This document shows, piece after piece, positions 7,501 through 14,154 of a stretch of DNA of 14,870 nt. Position 1 is the first letter of the stretch, and each line of letters starts with the position of its first letter. This DNA comes from Draconibacterium sp. (GTDB taxonomy: Bacteria > Bacteroidota > Bacteroidia > Bacteroidales > Prolixibacteraceae): contig JAUVDE010000034.1 of the NCBI GenBank assembly GCA_030595485.1, positions 1 to 14,870 of the forward strand, written 5' to 3'. Below the pieces are notes generated by a model, which worked only from the letters and a program-made list of their open reading frames with translations, had not been told where the DNA came from and did no database searches. The position numbers and the translations under genes were made by a program.

Positions 7501-7622
7501 AAGAAATAGCCACTTTGTTAAATATATCCGATCGGGGTGTAGAAATAAGTCGTTACCGATTGCGCAAGAAAATTGTACTTCCGCGTGATGTCAACCTTTC
7601 AACTTTTCTGTCAAATATTTAG
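4599..7622 (+). CDS. Membrane-tethered sensor with Reg_prop/Y_Y_Y domains and LuxR-type HTH
   Basis: This 1007-residue protein is a one-component regulator. From about residue 75 a beta-propeller carries Reg_prop-like repeats (DKNGNLWMGLDNGI near 349, DDGGNIWVSHWRRG near 515). A Y_Y_Y (triple tyrosine) domain spans about 706-788, a membrane helix 795-811 (LAYYAYVFLVFSLAFLV), and a long coiled coil about 815-905. A LuxR/GerE-type HTH follows at about 950-993 (LSPKDLRLSAYIRM, then TKEIATLLNISDRGVEISRY). No histidine kinase or receiver domain is present, unlike hybrid two-component systems. The propeller should lie in the periplasm and sense a ligand, with the HTH in the cytoplasm. Its place just before the susC-like gene suggests it controls that locus. 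Oddly, the signal-like hydrophobic stretch is at residues 54-68, after about 50 unusual residues. The only upstream ATGs are 4599 and 4611, so the N-terminus is uncertain. Confidence 0.92.
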   Translation: MKRFMQKFEKSEGKAKNAQSFYQKYLKIARYSFYIFGSNLTHFWLSEYNILNRTQVIILLFLLPFYAFTQVKTIGTPNIHNYPKTVYKAGTQNWDVAQDANGFMYFANNDGVLRFDGISWDLLSVPTTPVRSIIVDSNNRIFVGLSNDFGLFEKNENGIYEFKSLKHLLLDDVKVFTEVWRIHEIRQGIVFQTFEYSFLLNNNEIEVLKPKNRFLFSFNVDGRLFIQEPGIGLFEYFNWSVEQVPWDKELRDKEIWTILHLGDNQLLIGTVGYGFYKYNRGALTKWNTPASNFIIENKLYSATRLPGNYFAFGSILEGMIICDNDGNIIQRINRSNGLQNNTVLSLFNDKNGNLWMGLDNGIDYVEVNSPISFFSLTDGIGTGYCCRVHDDNLYLGTNQGLFVRPFKRYMQNNNEPFKLVENTVGQVWSLGVFGNQMICGHNLGTFIVEGKTARKISDELGAWKYIQVKEYPNILIGGHYNGLILLKKGKNGWEFYKKIKGFNESSRFICRDDGGNIWVSHWRRGVFKLQLNVELDSVVNQKTYIAKDGLPHNEHNIILSFGESWYVSGIDGLYKYQKSNDRFLKDAELNKVFDVNDRIKFVETDNQDDLWYIAEDETGLIHRNEDFTFTKITEPFKQLNDRLVNEFEFLYPLSNDNVFIGLEDGFAHYSARIIKSYTDPFKAFITRVELPNIDSIIYSSGVKQAEHKFPFRRNAFRFYFTAPFYENPSQLEFSYFIENYSSEWSPWVADSYRDFTNLPENDYVFKVKAKNIYEVESDIASFSFTVLPPWYRSKLAYYAYVFLVFSLAFLVTRMIKKNVEKSKDKQRIKHNEELTKKEQEFNQQALITDKEIMKLRNDKLEGEKIFLDKELANQTMSIIQKNKFLMKLNQELKRLQDETLSSSVKTKLVIIKKRIDKEIDSEQQNKVFESYFDEVHTDFFKRLKEAYPQLSPKDLRLSAYIRMNISTKEIATLLNISDRGVEISRYRLRKKIVLPRDVNLSTFLSNI
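4638..4734. repeat. Long imperfect palindrome inside the regulator 5' region
   Basis: Two inverted-repeat pairs share one centre at 4686. AAAGCCAAAAATG (4638-4650) pairs with CATTTTTGGCTTT (4722-4734), and CCAAAAATAT (4664-4673) pairs with ATATTTTTGG (4699-4708). Short extra pairs (TTT/AAA, AA/TT) lie between. The result is a hairpin of roughly 97 nt with 13-bp and 10-bp perfect stems. A separate 12-bp inverted repeat (TAACCTGAGTTC at 4499-4510, GAACTCAGGTTA at 4756-4767) encloses it. Confidence 0.7.
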
Positions 7623-7632
7623 TTAAATAAAT

Positions 7633-7650
7633 ATATGCTGTAGAGCATAT
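7633..7650 (+). promoter_or_regulatory. Hairpin or palindromic operator after the regulator stop
   Basis: ATATGCT and AGCATAT form a perfect 7-bp stem around a GTAG tetraloop, 10 bp after the stop codon. The following sequence is GTTTGTGTG, not a clean T-run, so a terminator is only weakly supported. A protein-binding site is equally possible. Confidence 0.45.
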
Positions 7651-7760
7651 GTTTGTGTGTAGTATTATATCTATGTATTTGCTATTGCTAAGTAGTACAT
7701 ATATAGGCGATTAAATGTATTATGATGTAGTATTGATGTATGTTGTCATGTCCATTGTAG

Positions 7761-7768
7761 TAGTTTTG
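7761..7768 (+). promoter_or_regulatory. Possible -7 promoter element for the susC-like operon
   Basis: TAGTTTTG matches TAnnTTTG exactly. The nearest upstream TTG triplets (7743-7745 and 7733-7735) give gaps of 15 and 25 bp, neither in the usual range of about 17-23. If used, the leader would be over 300 nt long. Confidence 0.3.
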
Positions 7769-8088
7769 TTGAGCTGTTGTTTGTTTGATTAGTGATTATT
7801 ACTCCCATATTCGAAATGTGAAATTTTGTAAAACAAATTATAAGTTATTAAAATTGCGCCCTAATTGTATAAAAGACAATAAGAAAATAGTGCTATGCAC
7901 AATAAGAATAGCCAATTCATTAAATAACCGAACTATGAATAATTCTTTTTTGAGAAGCTATTTTAGAATAATCCCCTCAATGGAACAATTTAATTTTCTA
8001 CACGTATTTTAATACCTAAATCCAAAACTTAAAACGATAACTATTTATACGCGCATGTTTATTTTAAATTCTAATCAAAATTAAATCT

Positions 8089-11000
8089 ATGAAAGAAAGA
8101 CTATTTATGAGAAAATTTCTCATGTTGATTTTGAGTACTGTATTTTCCCTCGGCTTATTAGCCCAGGAAATTACACTCTCTGGAGAGGTTACTTCTGCGG
8201 ATGATAGCCAACCTTTGCCGGGAGTTACAGTAGTAGTAAAAGGAACAACAAACGGAACAGTAACCAATTTCGATGGTATTTATACTTTAAAGGTAGCCAG
8301 CGATGCAGTTCTTCAGTTCTCGTTTGTGGGAATGAAACTTCAAGAGATTGCGGTTGACGGACGCACTCAACTAAATGTGGCACTTGAAGCCGATGCTTTT
8401 GATGTTGATGAGGTTGTTGTTGTTGGTTATGGTGTTCAGAAGAAAGCTTTAACCACCGGAGCAAATATTAATATTAAAGGTGAAGACATTGAAGCGCTGA
8501 ATACAGCAACAGCAATGGAAGCACTTCAGGGAACAACACCTGGGGTAAGTATTACACGTAACAATGGTCAACCCGGAGCGGGAACAAAAGTAACTATTCG
8601 TGGATTGGGTACTATTGGTAACTCGAATCCACTTTATATTGTTGATGGTGTCGCTGTTGGCGACATTAATTATTTAGCTACCTCCGACATTGAGTCAATT
8701 GATGTTTTAAAGGATGCTGCTTCGGCTGCTATTTATGGTTCGCGTGCTGCAAATGGTGTTGTGCTTGTTACCACTAAAAAAGGTAAAAAAGGACACAAAC
8801 CTCAAGTTAGCTACGACGGATATTATGGTGTGCAGAACATTTACAAAAATCTTGACCCATTAAATGCGCAAGAGTACATGTACATTATGGATGAAGGTCG
8901 TGTAAACGATGGACTTGCTCCAAACAACTGGGAATCTATTCTTAAAAACAATACCTGGTTAAATAACAATTTTCCTGGCGAATTGGGAACTCAACTTGGA
9001 CAAGAAGTTTGGGATAAAGTACAAGGCGGTTGGGAAGGAACAAACTGGATTAATGAAATTACTAATGCAGATGCTCCTGTACAAAGTCATGCTGTAAACA
9101 TTACCGGAAGTAGCGATGGTGTTGTTTACTCGGCAGGTATATCGTATTTCGACCAAAAAGGTATGATTGGTGGCGATGTTACCGATGCAGGATACAAAAG
9201 ATTAACGGCTCGTTTAAATACTGAATTTGTATTGTTTAAAAACGATGACCACGATATTGTAACAATTGGTGAAAACTTTACTTATACAAATACTGAAAAC
9301 CGAAGTGTAGCAACCGGTAATATCTATTGGAACGACTTGCATAATGCATTGGTGCAGAATCCTTTTCAGCCGGCCTATTGGCAAACGTCGCAAGATGCAA
9401 ATATTAACGAATTTGGATTTACACCGACTTTAGATGGTTTGTCAACCGGGCAAACGAACCCATTGGCTGTAATGTATTACCGTCATAATTACAACTATGG
9501 AAAAGGAAATAAAGTTATCGGTAATGCCTATTTAAAAGTTGAGCCTATAAAAGATTTAGTAATTAGGACTTCTTACGGAATTGATGCCTGGTTTGGACAC
9601 AATCGTTCGATGAATCCAACATACGGTTTAGGATTGCTTTATACTGACGATGTTGACGGAGCACAGCAAAGTCAATACTTTGGTAATAACTGGACCTGGA
9701 CAACCACTGCTTCTTATAATCGTTTATTTGGAGACCATAAAGTTGATGTTTTAATTGGTACAGAATTACTTCAAAACCAAATCAATACTGAGGTTGGTGG
9801 TTCAAGAAACAACTTATTGTTCCCTGGAGATCCTAAATATGCTTATATAAACAATACGCAAAGCCCCGAGTCTATTAGCGAAATTAATACCTGGGGTGCC
9901 GATTGGGGTGCCGGTGGTGGTGGTTTACTTTCGTATATGGCAAGAGCTTCATATAACTACAAAGAAAAGTACTTGTTCTCGGCAACAGTTCGTGCAGATG
10001 GTTCTTCAAACTTTGCCGATGGTAACAGATGGGGTACTTTCCCTTCATTTTCTGCAGGTTGGGTGCTTACTGAAGAAGACTTTGCAAGCGATGCAGGAAT
10101 TTTAGACTTTGCAAAATTACGTGCAAGTTGGGGACAGAATGGTAACCAATCGATTCCTAACTTTATCTATTCTTCGCAAATTGCTTATGTATTCCCAGGC
10201 TATTTCTTTGGCGACACAAAACCTGTGTCGGGAACAACAGCTTATCCTGAGCGTGTTACTAATCCCGATGTAACCTGGGAAACGTCAGAGCAGTTAAACA
10301 TTGGTTTCGATGCTCGTTTGTTTGATTCAAGAATGTCGGTGGCATTCGATTGGTATAAAAAAACAACAAAAGGTTGGTTGCTCGAAGCTCCTATTTTAGG
10401 AACATTTGGTGCTGGCGCTCCGTTCATTAACGGTGGTGATATTGAAAATAAGGGTGTTGAATTAGCAATTGGCTGGAATGATAATGTTGGCGAATTTAAA
10501 TATGGCGTATCTGTAAGTGCTGCACATAATAAAAATGAGGTAACAAACATTGCAAACACCGATGGTGTTATTCATGGCCCGAGTCACGTGTTATCGCAAG
10601 GTACAGCTTCCATTTCAAGAGTTGAAGTGGGACAACCAATTGGTTTCTTCTACGGTTATCAAACTGATGGACTTTTGCAAAACCAGGATGAAGTTGATGC
10701 ATATTTAACACCAGAAGGGAATCCTTATTTTAACGACCAACGCCCTGGTGACGTTCGATTTGTTGATAATAACCAAGATGGTCTTATTAACGAGGACGAT
10801 AAAGTATATCTGGGAGATCCAAACCCTGATGTTGAATTAGGAATCCAACTGAACGCAGAATTTAAAAATTTCTATGCAAATGCAACCTTAACAGGTAAGT
10901 TTGGAATGCAAGTAATGCAATCTTATCGGTCATTTGCCGATAACTTCGACCAGAACTATACAACTGGAATTTTTGACCGTTGGCACGGTGAAGGCACATC

Positions 11001-11319
11001 AGACAGAATACCACGCTTAAGCTCTTCTTCAAACAGAAATACGAACTGGGTATCGGATATTTATATGTACGATGCAGATTATTTGAGAATAAACAACTTA
11101 ACATTTGGGTATAACTTTAGCAAAATGTTATCTAAAGTTAAAGCAATTTCTACGCTTAAACTGTATGCTTCTGTAAGTAATTTACACACGTTCACCGCAT
11201 ACAATGGAATGGATCCTGAGGTTCGGTTCGGACATGATGCCAATTGGGCTTCAGGTATTGACCTGGGTTTATATCCACAAGCAAGAACAGTTATGTTTGG
11301 ATTAAGTGTTGACTTTTAA
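8089..11319 (+). CDS. SusC/RagA-family TonB-dependent outer membrane transporter
   Basis: The protein has 1076 residues, a normal length for SusC-like transporters. A signal peptide ends at about residue 26 (FSLGLLAQ before EITLSG). An ATG at 8107 (MRKFLMLILS) is an equally good start, six codons downstream. A CarboxypepD_reg-like domain follows at about 28-100 (PLPGVTVVVKGTTNGTVT, FVGMKLQEIAVDG). Then come the TonB-box-like DEVVVVGYG at 107-115, a plug domain at about 120-235 (TPGVSITRNNGQPGAG, SNPLYIVDGV, and the family signature GSRAANGVVLVTTKKG from 217), and a beta-barrel to the C-terminus ending in a hydrophobic strand (TVMFGLSVDF). It should import oligosaccharides across the outer membrane using TonB energy, with the SusD-like protein as lid. 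It is not a Sus starch-locus ortholog; the substrate is inferred from the GH16 gene downstream. The susD-like gene starts 14 bp later. Confidence 0.97.
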   Translation: MKERLFMRKFLMLILSTVFSLGLLAQEITLSGEVTSADDSQPLPGVTVVVKGTTNGTVTNFDGIYTLKVASDAVLQFSFVGMKLQEIAVDGRTQLNVALEADAFDVDEVVVVGYGVQKKALTTGANINIKGEDIEALNTATAMEALQGTTPGVSITRNNGQPGAGTKVTIRGLGTIGNSNPLYIVDGVAVGDINYLATSDIESIDVLKDAASAAIYGSRAANGVVLVTTKKGKKGHKPQVSYDGYYGVQNIYKNLDPLNAQEYMYIMDEGRVNDGLAPNNWESILKNNTWLNNNFPGELGTQLGQEVWDKVQGGWEGTNWINEITNADAPVQSHAVNITGSSDGVVYSAGISYFDQKGMIGGDVTDAGYKRLTARLNTEFVLFKNDDHDIVTIGENFTYTNTENRSVATGNIYWNDLHNALVQNPFQPAYWQTSQDANINEFGFTPTLDGLSTGQTNPLAVMYYRHNYNYGKGNKVIGNAYLKVEPIKDLVIRTSYGIDAWFGHNRSMNPTYGLGLLYTDDVDGAQQSQYFGNNWTWTTTASYNRLFGDHKVDVLIGTELLQNQINTEVGGSRNNLLFPGDPKYAYINNTQSPESISEINTWGADWGAGGGGLLSYMARASYNYKEKYLFSATVRADGSSNFADGNRWGTFPSFSAGWVLTEEDFASDAGILDFAKLRASWGQNGNQSIPNFIYSSQIAYVFPGYFFGDTKPVSGTTAYPERVTNPDVTWETSEQLNIGFDARLFDSRMSVAFDWYKKTTKGWLLEAPILGTFGAGAPFINGGDIENKGVELAIGWNDNVGEFKYGVSVSAAHNKNEVTNIANTDGVIHGPSHVLSQGTASISRVEVGQPIGFFYGYQTDGLLQNQDEVDAYLTPEGNPYFNDQRPGDVRFVDNNQDGLINEDDKVYLGDPNPDVELGIQLNAEFKNFYANATLTGKFGMQVMQSYRSFADNFDQNYTTGIFDRWHGEGTSDRIPRLSSSSNRNTNWVSDIYMYDADYLRINNLTFGYNFSKMLSKVKAISTLKLYASVSNLHTFTAYNGMDPEVRFGHDANWASGIDLGLYPQARTVMFGLSVDF

Positions 11320-11333
11320 AAAGAAATTAGACT

Positions 11334-13046
11334 ATGAAAAAGATAAAATACCTAGTAGTTGTTTTAGCAACGATATTTGTTGCTGGCTGCGGAGATAAAT
11401 ACTTAGATACTGAGAACCTTTACGGGAAAAGTTTAGATACCTATTATAGCACACCTACCGATATGGAAGAAGCCATTGCGGGTGTTTATAATGCCATTTA
11501 TACAGGCGGTGTGCATAGCAATGAGTCCATGGCGGCTAATTTGTTGTCAGATATGATGTTAGGCGGCGGTGGTCCCGATGATAAATCGGCTAAATGGGTT
11601 GATAATTTTGAAGATCCTTTAGAAGATACTTATCGTGATATGTGGTCGCAATGCTACAACGGCATTGCCAGAGCAAATGCGATTATTGAGAAAACACCTG
11701 AGGCCGATTTTTCGAAGTTTTTTGATACTCCGGAAGATGCTGAGGAGTTCAAAAAACAGCAAGTTGGTGAAGCGCTGTTTATGAGAGCATTCTTCTATTT
11801 TCGTTTGGCTAAATTTATGGGTGGAGTACCAATGATTGTTGCTATTGACGACCCAAAAGATGTGGGAAGAGCAACTTACTCTGAAACTTTCGCTCAAATC
11901 GCTACAGATTTAAAAGCAGCAATTGAAACATTGCCTAATAATTCTTTCCCAGACATTCCAACAAATATGTATGGTCATGCAAATAAGTGGGTGGCACAAG
12001 CCTACCTGGCACGCGTTTATTTATTTTACACGGGTTATATGACCAATATGGAAGGTCAATCGACAGATGCTTTGCCTTTGGCTGATGGAGGTTCACTTTC
12101 GGCATCTGATGTTGCCGCTTATTTAGATAATTGTATTATCAACAGTGGACACGAATTGGCAAGCGATTTCAGAAATTTATGGCCTTATTCGTATGCGAAC
12201 CAAACGTCGGGAGACACTACTGTATTACCATGGGCACACGAAAATAAGCTTGCGTGGGTTGGGCAGGATGGACATTCGCCAACATACGGTACAGGGAACT
12301 ACGAAACCATGTTTGTTCAACGTTTCTCTTTTGGAGACTGGGGATGGAATAATGGTAACATCTATACTAACAGATTAGCTTTGTTTACTGGTGTTCGTGA
12401 CAACTCTATGGTTCCTTTCGGACAAGGATGGGGCTGGTGTCCAATTAATCCTACACTATGGAGTGGTTGGGATAATGATGATCCTCGAAAAGAAGGTTCA
12501 ATTTTAGAATTGGGTAATGATGCACAAGGAACAGGTGGATATGAAGCCGACAAAGGCGACCATGAAACGGGTTTCTTTAATAAAAAATACATTGCCATTC
12601 AACACAAAGAAGGTGAAGGAGATGTAAAAGGAATGTTTGTACAATTGTACAATTGGGGAAATGCTGATATGCAATTAATGCATGCACAAGATTTTATTTT
12701 TATGCGTTTTGCCGATGTATTATTAATGCACTCAGAAATTACCGGAACTGCTGACGGAATGAATCAGGTACGTGCGAGAGCAGATTTAGAACCAATTGCA
12801 TATTCGCTTGATGCCTTGAAAGAGGAACGTTTACACGAGTTTTCTTTCGAAGGTTTACGTTGGTTCGACATTGTTCGATGGGGTGATGTAAATACTGCAT
12901 TCGATTATTCGGTTGATGTTCGTAATTCAGGTATTGATGCGAAATACAGTGCCAATTACCGTACGGAAACAAAAGGTTTAATGCCGCTTCCTGAAACGGA
13001 GATTAGATTATCGAACGGTGCTTACGAACAAAACCCAGGTTGGTAA
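11334..13046 (+). CDS. SusD/RagB-family nutrient-binding outer membrane lipoprotein
   Basis: The 570-residue protein starts MKKIKYLVVVLATIFVAGC, with Cys19 as lipidation site, followed by GDKYLDTEN. The N-terminal half has the TPR-like helices of SusD proteins (YRDMWSQCYNGIARANAII, EALFMRAFFYFRLAKFMGGVP, KWVAQAYLARVYLFYTGYM). The C-terminal part carries FIFMRFADVLLMHSE, LKEERLHEFSFEGLRWFD (E506-D512 and onward) and the usual ending GLMPLPETEIRLSNGAYEQ before NPGW. The middle is rich in Trp and Tyr, suited to sugar stacking. It sits on the cell surface over the SusC-like barrel and captures glycans. Tight spacing with the genes on both sides (14 and 21 bp) indicates one transcript. Confidence 0.97.
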   Translation: MKKIKYLVVVLATIFVAGCGDKYLDTENLYGKSLDTYYSTPTDMEEAIAGVYNAIYTGGVHSNESMAANLLSDMMLGGGGPDDKSAKWVDNFEDPLEDTYRDMWSQCYNGIARANAIIEKTPEADFSKFFDTPEDAEEFKKQQVGEALFMRAFFYFRLAKFMGGVPMIVAIDDPKDVGRATYSETFAQIATDLKAAIETLPNNSFPDIPTNMYGHANKWVAQAYLARVYLFYTGYMTNMEGQSTDALPLADGGSLSASDVAAYLDNCIINSGHELASDFRNLWPYSYANQTSGDTTVLPWAHENKLAWVGQDGHSPTYGTGNYETMFVQRFSFGDWGWNNGNIYTNRLALFTGVRDNSMVPFGQGWGWCPINPTLWSGWDNDDPRKEGSILELGNDAQGTGGYEADKGDHETGFFNKKYIAIQHKEGEGDVKGMFVQLYNWGNADMQLMHAQDFIFMRFADVLLMHSEITGTADGMNQVRARADLEPIAYSLDALKEERLHEFSFEGLRWFDIVRWGDVNTAFDYSVDVRNSGIDAKYSANYRTETKGLMPLPETEIRLSNGAYEQNPGW

Positions 13047-13067
13047 TAACTTTAAATTTCAAAAAAA

Positions 13068-13862
13068 ATGAGAAAATATAATTATAAGAAATTTAGTCTT
13101 TTAATGGGGGTTTTGGTTTTGTTGTTTACAGCTTGCGACCCTATTTTAGATGAAAAGGAATTAGAAAACAATACCGATATTGAAGGTGTTGAGTTGGTGG
13201 TAGCCCAAAATTCAAGTGGGGGTAACCTTCTTGTATTGGAGATGAAAACACCAGGTGTAACAGGATATTGGGACTATAACCTAGGGAAAGCTCTCACAAA
13301 TAAAGTGGAGATAGTTTATCCAATTCCCGGAAAATCGACTTTTACATTTGTTGGTACATTAGGTGCTGAGTTTTTTGAAAAAACAATAGATGTTCAGGTT
13401 GATGTGCTGGATACTCCTTTGGAGCAGGATTGGTACGATTTGGTAAGTGATGAAACTGCAGATGGTAAAACCTGGGTGTTTGATGGAGTTGGTGGAGATA
13501 ATGGCCTTTGGTGGTTTATGTCCGACCCTGGCAATCCTTGGGGTTTATGGTGGAATGCCGGTGGAGAATGTTGCCCACCATCAGATGCAGCTGGTAAAAT
13601 GCATTTCGATTTAAACGGTGCGGCTAATTATACATATTACAATGGGCCTGATGCGACTGGTGAATTAGGAAGTTTTGTGCTTGATGTTGCCAATCAGACT
13701 TTAACCGTAGGCGGGCAAAATCTTTTAGGTGATATGGACTGTGGGGATAACCCAAGTGATGTTTATAATATTGTTGAATTAACAGCGGATAAAATGGTCC
13801 TTAGTATTCCCAATGCTCCCTGTGGTTCAGGTTGGACATGGGTATTTGTTCCGACTGAATAA
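13068..13862 (+). CDS. SusE/F-position surface lipoprotein, probable glycan-binding protein
   Basis: I do not recognise a named family. The protein has 264 residues with a lipoprotein signal ending LFTAC (Cys23) followed by DPILDEKELE, acidic residues that favour surface export in Bacteroidota. The N-terminal part (about 35-115) looks like a beta-sandwich or PKD-like fold (GVTGYWDYNLG, GKSTFTFVGTLGAEFF, KTIDVQVDV). From about residue 122 a compact, aromatic-rich domain begins: KTWVFDGVGGDNGLWWF, PWGLWWNAGGECC, YTYYNG, and GWTWVFVPTE at the very end. Its opening and closing Trp-Val-Phe strands suggest a closed barrel, perhaps lipocalin-like. Cysteines at 168, 169, 225 and 252 could form two disulfides. 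Its place after SusD suggests a surface glycan-binding protein for the same polysaccharide; that role is inference. Confidence 0.85.
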   Translation: MRKYNYKKFSLLMGVLVLLFTACDPILDEKELENNTDIEGVELVVAQNSSGGNLLVLEMKTPGVTGYWDYNLGKALTNKVEIVYPIPGKSTFTFVGTLGAEFFEKTIDVQVDVLDTPLEQDWYDLVSDETADGKTWVFDGVGGDNGLWWFMSDPGNPWGLWWNAGGECCPPSDAAGKMHFDLNGAANYTYYNGPDATGELGSFVLDVANQTLTVGGQNLLGDMDCGDNPSDVYNIVELTADKMVLSIPNAPCGSGWTWVFVPTE

Positions 13863-13877
13863 TAAAATACTATAGTC

Positions 13878-13904
13878 TTACATGGAGTAATGAACGCCAT
13901 GTAA
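13878..13904 (+). promoter_or_regulatory. Hairpin downstream of the third susCD-operon gene
   Basis: TTACATGG (13878-13885) and CCATGTAA (13897-13904) form a perfect 8-bp stem with an 11-nt loop, 15 bp after the stop codon. It lacks a T-run and lies 16 bp before the terminator. It could protect or process the 3' end of the transcript. Confidence 0.5.
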
Positions 13905-13920
13905 ATTAGTTTGGTTAGAT

Positions 13921-13954
13921 AGAAGGGAAGCTATTTCCGGCTTCCCTTTTTTTT
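13921..13954 (+). terminator. Strong Rho-independent terminator of the susC-susD operon
   Basis: GGGAAGC (13925-13931) and GCTTCCC (13940-13946) form a perfect GC-rich stem around TATTTCCG. Two A-T pairs extend it at the base, and eight T follow directly (13947-13954). It separates the susC-susD-lipoprotein genes from the GH16 gene, so the GH16 gene needs read-through or its own promoter. Confidence 0.92.
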
Positions 13955-14154
13955 CTTTTGTGATAATTTAATGAGTCCTAGACGATGCTTATTGGTGTTG
14001 TGTTCTACCTTATTGACTTTATTAAAATAATTTCACAATAGCAAAAGCACTGATAAACAGATAAGTGTGTTAGTCCGGCCTAGTGTTTATGCTGCGCGGT
14101 ATGATGAAAGAAATTAGATGATTGTTGAGTAGAAAGACGAATAATATTCTTGGA
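13955..14154. other. 200-bp region before the PKD-GH16 gene
   Basis: No gene is seen here. The stretch should hold the promoter of the GH16 gene, but no sequence fits TAnnTTTG exactly. TAATTTCA at 14028-14035 is a poor match, with no TTG at the right distance. A short inverted repeat, TAAACA ... TGTTTA, and the GC-rich TAGTCCGGCCTA at about 14073-14084 are the only structures noticed. Confidence 0.5.

Larger units (their letters stand above)
7623..8088. other. 466-bp intergenic leader before the SusC-like gene
   Basis: No convincing gene lies here. A frame at 7785-8012 begins with TTG and has Lys/Asn/Ile-heavy random-looking composition. Immediately after the regulator stop is a perfect 7-bp hairpin, ATATGCT gtag AGCATAT (7633-7650). 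From 7651 to 7790 the top strand is rich in T and G (32 G against 9 C, counted directly). After about 7790 it becomes A-rich and G-poor. TGTAGTATT is repeated at 7658-7666 and 7726-7734. A -7-like TAGTTTTG is at 7761-7768. This stretch should contain the promoter and operator of the susC-susD operon. Confidence 0.6.

Noticed and set aside
4599..7622. Regulator considered as a hybrid two-component system protein
   Set aside because: After the membrane helix there is only a coiled coil and HTH; no H-box, N/G boxes or receiver Asp region is present.
7785..8012. 75-codon frame in the gap before the SusC-like gene
   Set aside because: It starts with TTG, has no signal or domain, and its Lys/Asn/Ile/Leu-heavy composition is what random AT-rich DNA gives.
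10242..10559. 105-codon minus-strand frame inside the SusC-like gene
   Set aside because: It is antisense to a strongly supported barrel region and shows no protein features of its own.
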